64,000 nucleotides of DNA from Ilyomonas sp963847085. GTDB lineage: Bacteria > Bacteroidota > Bacteroidia > Chitinophagales > Chitinophagaceae. Below are positions 59,481-64,000 of the stretch, in pieces; positions within the stretch are counted from its first letter, which is position 1, and each line of letters begins with the position of its first letter. The DNA lies in contig CAWJYO010000005.1 of the NCBI GenBank assembly GCA_963847085.1, forward strand, positions 1 to 64,000, read 5' to 3'. The translations under genes were made by a program, and so were the position numbers. The notes under the pieces are model-generated. The model was not told the origin of the DNA and made no database searches. It worked only from the letters and a program-made list of their open reading frames with translations.

Positions 59481-60658
59481 TATTTATATTCCATCACCGG
59501 ATGCCGTTCAAACGGGTGTTTTTGTTCATCAAAAATGTATCGGTAGGTAATTAAATGCCTGCTCTGGTGCGAGCCTAAACTTTTATAAATATTAATCATT
59601 TTAGGGTTCCAATCGCCCGCCCAGCCCATCTCATAAGTATGATACCAGCCTCTGTGCTGAAAAAGATAAGCACCTTCCTGAATCATAAAAGAATCTACAC
59701 CCAGCGATTGATATTTTGGTACAATACCAAACGCAACGCCGGTAAAAATTTTGCATTCGCCACGCCGCTTCATCCATAGCAACCGCAGCTTTTCTATCCA
59801 GCCAAATTTGCCATTAAAATGCTTAAAGTATTCATTTAAATCAGGTATGTTAATCCACATGGCAATCGGCTCTTCTTTATAATAAGCAAACCATATCAAA
59901 CGCTCATCCATTACCGGTTTCATCTTGTTAAACAGCTTCATCGCCTGCTCTTTGCTTATCTCTTTACCCTCGCCATGTTGTGCCCAGGCAGCATTATAAA
60001 CGGTTGCAAAATCCTGCGCATATTTTTCTAAATTTTTTATTGAAATATGTCTTGCACTATAATCGGGTTTGGCTTTGAATTTTGTATAACGTTCAGGAAA
60101 CTTCGATGGCAACGGATCATCTACTCCTCTCGCAAAATAATATTGATCATAATAATTTTTGAACCCGTAGTCTTCCATCAGCTTTTGATAATACGGTGGA
60201 TTGAAAGCCATGCCATACACCGGCGACTTTTCACTTCCCTCAATTAATAAGCCCCACCATTTATCACGGTCACCAAAGTTGATAGGGCCATCCATTGCTT
60301 CCATACCTTTTTGCTGCAACCATTGTTTTGCTTCATCAAATAAAATGGCAGTAGCTTCGGCATTGTCAATACAATCGAAAAAGCCAACGCCACCAACTGT
60401 ATAATCGGTTCCTTTATTGATGTATTTCGAGTTGGTAAAAGCTGCAATTCTACCAATAGGTTGGTTCTTATCATCTAACAAAATCCAGCGTTTGGCTTCG
60501 CCGTATTTGAATGATTTGTTTTTGGTTTTGTCAAATACTTCGTTGATTTCAACATCAAGCGGACGAATATAATTAGGGTTGCTTTTGTTCATCACAGCAT
60601 TTACTTCTAAGAAGAGCTTTGCTGTGCCCGCATCAGTTACTTCTTTTACCTTCATCAA
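59480..60658 (-). CDS. Uncharacterised GNAT-like protein
   Basis: 392 residues, intact. The C-terminal half has acetyltransferase-like features: MWINIPDLNEYF, FTGVAFGIVPKYQSLGVDSFM (acetyl-CoA-loop-like) and the tail NIYKSLGSHQSRHLITYRYIF. The N-terminal half (GRIAAFTNSKYINK, GGVGFFDCIDNAEAT) looks like a second, related fold. Proteins of this size and pattern are common in Bacteroidota without a known substrate. Starts at 60658 or the next codon. Confidence 0.7.
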   Translation of the reverse strand: MMKVKEVTDAGTAKLFLEVNAVMNKSNPNYIRPLDVEINEVFDKTKNKSFKYGEAKRWILLDDKNQPIGRIAAFTNSKYINKGTDYTVGGVGFFDCIDNAEATAILFDEAKQWLQQKGMEAMDGPINFGDRDKWWGLLIEGSEKSPVYGMAFNPPYYQKLMEDYGFKNYYDQYYFARGVDDPLPSKFPERYTKFKAKPDYSARHISIKNLEKYAQDFATVYNAAWAQHGEGKEISKEQAMKLFNKMKPVMDERLIWFAYYKEEPIAMWINIPDLNEYFKHFNGKFGWIEKLRLLWMKRRGECKIFTGVAFGIVPKYQSLGVDSFMIQEGAYLFQHRGWYHTYEMGWAGDWNPKMINIYKSLGSHQSRHLITYRYIFDEQKHPFERHPVMEYK

Positions 60659-60834
60659 TCGTTTTTATTTGCGCGAAAGTAAAGGATGAAATGAAATGTT
60701 TAATTGTACGATGTGGGATATGAATTTATTGAACAAATGAAAGCAACATTTGTTTTTGCCCCTTTTTTTAATCCGAATCTATGATGGGAAGCACATCTTA
60801 CAACTCACATCATACTTACAATATTAAACATCAT

Positions 60835-61341
60835 CTATAACTTCAATTTTCCTTCTACGCCATCATCCATCGTTTTGCCTGTTAATGCGCCCACAGCAAT
60901 TTTTAGAAACGACACCATTTTCCCATGCTTTGTATCCCAGTAATAAGCATCATGCGGCGTTACTTTAATAATGCTAATATTAGGATCGTCAACACCACCC
61001 TGAAACCATGTTTTTGCAATTGGGTTCCATAGTTCTTTTACCAGTTCTTTATCATATATAATCTCACTGGTGCCATGAACAGAAATAAAGTTTTCTTTTG
61101 ATGGATCACCAAAAATTAAATCGGTTGTTACATTAGTTGTAAGGTCTTCGTTGCGTTTACTGTTTTTATCACTAATAAACCAAAGGTTTCCTTCTTCATC
61201 TACTTTGTTTGCCGACATAGGTGCCGTTTGTAACCGATGGCTGGCATCATAAGTACAAAACATACAAATTCTTACTTCTTCTGCCATGTCCCGCAACTTC
61301 TCTATCGCATCCTGATTGGTTAGATTTACTTTGTCTCCCAT
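60835..61341 (-). CDS. Pyridoxamine 5'-phosphate oxidase-like stress protein (GSP26 type)
   Basis: 168 residues, intact. ICMFCTYDASHRLQTAPMSANKVDEEGNLWF is the flavin-binding split-barrel entry, and WFQGGVDDPNISIIKVTPHDAYYWDT is the GSP26 tail. It probably binds FMN or heme and takes part in stress responses, but its reaction is not known. A dispersed-motif copy (60749) lies downstream. Confidence 0.88.
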   Translation of the reverse strand: MGDKVNLTNQDAIEKLRDMAEEVRICMFCTYDASHRLQTAPMSANKVDEEGNLWFISDKNSKRNEDLTTNVTTDLIFGDPSKENFISVHGTSEIIYDKELVKELWNPIAKTWFQGGVDDPNISIIKVTPHDAYYWDTKHGKMVSFLKIAVGALTGKTMDDGVEGKLKL

Positions 61342-61505
61342 AAAACATTTTTCGGATGAACGTCTAATTGTATGCCAGTAATGGTTTATGAGAAAGAGGG
61401 AGAATCAAGTTTTGTTTTGTTTAAAAAGATGTTTGGTGCCGCCGTCATTCCGCAAGACCTGATTTATCCGGACTTAATTTCAGATAAAAAATAGGTACAA
61501 AAACA

Positions 61506-61535
61506 AAAAGCTCCCGACAAGTCGGGAGCTTTTTA
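61506..61535. terminator. Intrinsic terminator after groEL
   Basis: Stem AAAAAGCTCCCGAC / GTCGGGAGCTTTTT with a 2-base loop, placed 25 bp beyond the groEL stop on the minus strand. A motif relative (ACAAAAACAAAA) runs into its left arm at 61499. Confidence 0.92.
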
Positions 61536-61559
61536 TAATAGTTAAGACTATGGAAACGA

Positions 61560-63198
61560 TTAATAATCCATACCCATTCCACCACCTGGCATACCAGCAG
61601 GAGCGGCAGCCGATTTAGGTTCAGGTTTATCAGCAATTACTGCTTCGGTAGTTAATAACATACCAGCGATAGAAGCTGCATTTTCCAATGCAATGCGGGT
61701 AACTTTGGTTGGGTCAATTACACCGGCAGCAAATAAGTTTTCATAAACTTCTGTGCGGGCATTGAAACCAAAATCACCTTTTCCTTCTTTTATTTTCTGA
61801 ACGATGATGCTGCCTTCGAAACCACAGTTAGCAACAATCTGGCGAAGTGGTTCTTCAATAGCACGTCTAACGATAGCAATACCGGTAGTTTCGTCTTCAT
61901 TCAAAGTTTTAATGTTTTCCAGGTTTTGCGTAGCGCGGATGTAAGCAACACCACCACCCGGTACAATACCTTCTTCAACGGCAGCGCGGGTTGCGTGCAA
62001 TGCATCGTCAACACGGTCTTTCTTTTCTTTCATTTCCACTTCAGTAGCAGCACCAATATAAAATACAGCAACACCACCGGCTAATTTAGCCAGACGTTCC
62101 TGCAATTTTTCTTTATCGTAATCAGAAGTGGTAGTTTCAATCTGAGATTTGATTTGGTTAACGCGGGCTTTGATATCTTCTTCATCACCTTTACCGCCAA
62201 CAATAGTTGTGTTGTCTTTATCAATGGTGATGCTGTCGGCTTTACCAAGATAAGCTTCCGTTGCATTTTCCAGTTTGTAACCTTGCTCTTCGCTGATAAC
62301 AAGTACCGCCTGTTAAGATGGCGATATCCTGCAGCATTTCTTTTCTGCGGTCGCCAAAGCCAGGAGCTTTTACAGCAGCCACTTTCAGTGTGCCACGCAA
62401 TTTATTTACCACTAAGGTTGCCAGAGCTTCGCCTTCCAGATCTTCCGCAATAATTAACAAAGGACGGCCACTTTGTGCTGCTTTTTCAAGGATAGGAAGA
62501 ATGTCTTTCATAGTAGAAATCTTCTTATCGTAAATAAGGATGTATGGGTTTTGCAATTCAGCTTCCATCTTTTCGCTGTTGGTTACAAAGTAAGGAGAAA
62601 TGTAACCGCGATCAAACTGCATACCTTCTACTACATCTACTGTAGTATCGGTACCTTTTGCTTCTTCAACGGTAATAACACCTTCTTTGCCTACTTTACC
62701 AAATGCTTCGGCAATGAGCTTACCAATTGCTTCGTCGTTATTGGCAGAAATAGCAGCTACCTGTTCTATCTTATTGCTGTCGTTTCCAACAGTCTGAGAC
62801 TGAGATTGTAAGTTCTTTACAACTTCAGCAACGGCTTTGTCAATACCACGTTTCAAATCCATTGGGTTCGCGCCGGCAGCAACGTTCTTCAAACCTTCGC
62901 TGATAATAGATTGAGCCAAAACGGTAGCAGTAGTGGTACCATCACCTGCAATATCGGCAGTTTTGCTGGCAACTTCTTTTACCATTTGTGCGCCCATGTT
63001 TTCAATGGCGTCTTCCAGTTCAATTTCTTTGGCAACAGTAACACCATCTTTCGTTACAGTAGGTGCGCCAAATTTCTTTTCAATTACCACATTGCGACCT
63101 TTGGGTCCTAGTGTTACTTTCACGGCGTTGGCAAGTATATCAACGCCTCTTTTCATTTTATTTCTTGCGTCTATCTCGAAGAATAATTGTTTTGCCAT
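61560..63198 (-). CDS. groEL: Chaperonin GroEL, 60 kDa subunit (one frameshift)
   Basis: About 545 residues. GroEL marks: VTLGPKGRNVVIEKKFGAP, the ATP-site DGTTTATVLAQ, ENMGAQMVKEVASKTAD, FDRGYISPYFVTN, GGVAVFYIGAATEVEMKEKK and the C-terminal GMPGGGMGMDY. The single break is at 62300: one extra base in ACTTG separates ILTGGT from VISEEQGYKLE. It folds newly made proteins with GroES. Being essential, the break is almost surely a sequencing error. Confidence 0.96.
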
Positions 63199-63262
63199 AA
63201 TAAAGAAAATTAAGATTTATGAATGATGATTTATGAATGTAAAATGTGCAATCACCTTACAC

Positions 63263-63544
63263 TTATACAATCGCTAAAATATCGCTTTCGCGCATGATAA
63301 GATAATCCTGGCCTTCAATCTGGATTTCGGTTCCGGCATATTTGCCATACAAAACAGTGTCGCCGGTTTTTACCGTAACGGGTTCATCTTTTTTACCAGG
63401 GCCAGCAGCCACAACGATTCCGCGCTGGGGTTTTTCTTTTGCAGTATCAGGGATAATTAAACCTGATGATGTTTTCTCTTCTGCCGCAGCAGGTTTAATG
63501 ATAACTCTGTCGTGAAGCGGAGTTACCTTCAGTGTGTCAGCCAT
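63263..63544 (-). CDS. groES: Co-chaperonin GroES, 10 kDa subunit
   Basis: 93 residues from ATG 63544; an in-frame extension to 63592 is not part of the family. VTPLHDRVIIKPAAAEEKTS, GLIIPDTAKEKPQRGIVVAAG (with the mobile loop) and the C-terminal DYLIMRESDILAIV are as expected. It caps GroEL. It precedes groEL by 64 bp, the standard operon order. No CIRCE inverted repeat (TTAGCACTC-N9-GAGTGCTAA) is seen upstream. Confidence 0.96.
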   Translation of the reverse strand: MADTLKVTPLHDRVIIKPAAAEEKTSSGLIIPDTAKEKPQRGIVVAAGPGKKDEPVTVKTGDTVLYGKYAGTEIQIEGQDYLIMRESDILAIV

Positions 63545-63810
63545 ATTTGTTGTTTTAAAATTGATTTTTAAAAGATGTTTCCATACTCTCAATTAGTTTG
63601 CCATGAGCTTTAAAGAAGCCAAAATTTCAGCTATATGGCAGTAAAGCGGGAGCGCAAAGAACGATTGTTTTAAATGGTATGACAAAATTTCATTGGTAAA
63701 TGATTGCTATTATTCATTGTAATCTTAAATCGTTGCGTGTATAATTCTTTCTCATTCAAAATATAACGCGTTATTACCACCACTCTTTCTTATGCAGCAC
63801 CGGAAACGCC

Positions 63811-63818
63811 TATCTTCG
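63811..63818 (+). promoter_or_regulatory. Possible -7 element (TATCTTCG) before nusB
   Basis: A near match to TAnnTTTG, 27 bp before the nusB ATG, followed by GGAG at 63832, a good ribosome-binding site for this phylum. Confidence 0.35.
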
Positions 63819-63844
63819 CGCCCGCAAAAAAGGAGTGCATAGTA

Positions 63845-64000
63845 ATGATTAGCAGAAGAAACATTCGGGTAAAAGTGATGCAGAGAATTTATGCAACTGA
63901 ATCGGTGCAGGAAGAAAATAGCGCAAAAACAAACCCTGTGAAAACCTTGCGCGAGCAGATTGCTCAAACACAACAGTTGTTTTTTTATTTGCTTTATTTT
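63845..64000 (+). CDS. nusB: Transcription antitermination factor NusB, N-terminal part (cut by window edge)
   Basis: 52 residues in the window: MISRRNIRVKVMQRIYATE is the NusB start found in Bacteroidota, followed by a helix with LREQIAQTQQLFFYLLY. It binds boxA RNA with NusE in rRNA transcription. A dispersed-motif copy (63923) encodes AKTNP within the variable linker. Confidence 0.85.
   Translation, partial: MISRRNIRVKVMQRIYATESVQEENSAKTNPVKTLREQIAQTQQLFFYLLYF

Larger units (their letters stand above)
1659..63934. repeat. Dispersed 11-mer family G[C/T]AAAAACAAA
   Basis: This entry gives the span of a scattered motif, not one element. By hand I find GCAAAAACAAA starting at 9752, 12772, 26387, 36549, 37793, 42974, 49460, 50814, 50920, 56469, 57368, 58184, 59417 and 63923. 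Its complement TTTGTTTTTGC starts at 1659, 6484, 8358, 36911, 39278, 43000, 43796, 54204 and 60749. GTAAAAACAAA starts at 5146, 10354, 18283, 32397, 33707, 34789 and 47116, and TTTGTTTTTAC at 3253, 5466, 32432, 34811, 34973, 36059 and 53030. The base after the motif is usually C. Copies lie in coding and intergenic DNA on both strands. One-mismatch forms such as GCAAAACCAAA also recur (17468, 25008, 39380, and on the other strand 25046, 30791 and 36572). Confidence 0.8.

Noticed and set aside
866..63198. Widespread pseudogenisation or a reduced genome
   Set aside because: The broken genes include groEL and kdsB, the breaks are single bases often in homopolymers, and protein sense continues after each. 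Sequence error explains this better.
63545..63760. CIRCE (HrcA) operator upstream of groES
   Set aside because: The TTAGCACTC-N9-GAGTGCTAA pattern is not present.
1..64000. tRNA, rRNA or insertion sequences
   Set aside because: No tRNA-like TTCRA loops with matching acceptor arms, no rRNA motifs and no transposase DDE or HUH frames were found by eye.

Overview
The window reads as a chromosomal segment of a Bacteroidota bacterium, most likely from the Chitinophagaceae or nearby. Several features support this: type IX secretion (T9SS) sorting domains of type A and type B, Bacteroidota -7 boxes of the form TAnnTTTG, a Bacteroidota-type PEP carboxylase, signal peptides ending in AQ, SusD-less glycan enzymes, a CrtY-type lycopene cyclase, and family-restricted proteins such as DUF3810. 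G+C looks like roughly 40% by eye. I found no rRNA, tRNA, insertion sequence, prophage or CRISPR array.

Layout. 0-8 kb: the end of an SDR gene with a divergent HxlR regulator, a GCPII-like M28 peptidase, an aquaporin, a prohibitin, and a divergent GH16/GH5 beta-glucan pair with a TMEM175-like channel. 8-15 kb: a HicAB toxin-antitoxin pair, an epimerase, a hybrid kinase lacking its phospho-acceptor histidine, and a DPP IV peptidase. 15.5-25 kb: a three-gene operon of very large proteins that I do not recognise. 25-35 kb: ppc, pncB, a Gfo/Idh oxidoreductase with a DUF6807 partner, a stand-alone response regulator, an SMP-30-like propeller and a sugar dehydrogenase. 35-43 kb: a B3 (Gln-variant) metallo-beta-lactamase, an alpha-galactosidase-like enzyme, a secreted Hcp-like protein beside a T9SS-A protein, a T9SS-B surface protein and a second M28 peptidase. 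43-54 kb: FMN-split-barrel protein, topoisomerase IB, cytoplasmic alpha-amylase, a degenerate sensor kinase, YceI, lycopene cyclase, a methyltransferase, an IscA-type Fe-S carrier, DUF3810, YihY and a MazG-like hydrolase. 54-64 kb: housekeeping genes lysS, kdsB, an omega-amidase-like nitrilase, nagA, groEL/groES and the start of nusB.

Many genes, including the normally essential groEL, kdsB and lysS, are broken by single-base indels, often in short homopolymers. Intact family motifs continue in the next frame. I read this as uncorrected sequencing error and annotate each as one gene spanning its fragments; coordinates of such genes are reconstructions.

Two observations stand out. First, an 11-mer, G[C/T]AAAAACAAA, occurs about 37 times on the two strands by hand count, in genes and between them. 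In three places it forms inverted pairs that make transcription terminators, as DNA uptake sequences do in Neisseria and Haemophilus. Second, the 9.5 kb operon at 15.5-25.0 kb encodes about 3,150 residues of beta-rich protein with no signal peptide and no function I can name.
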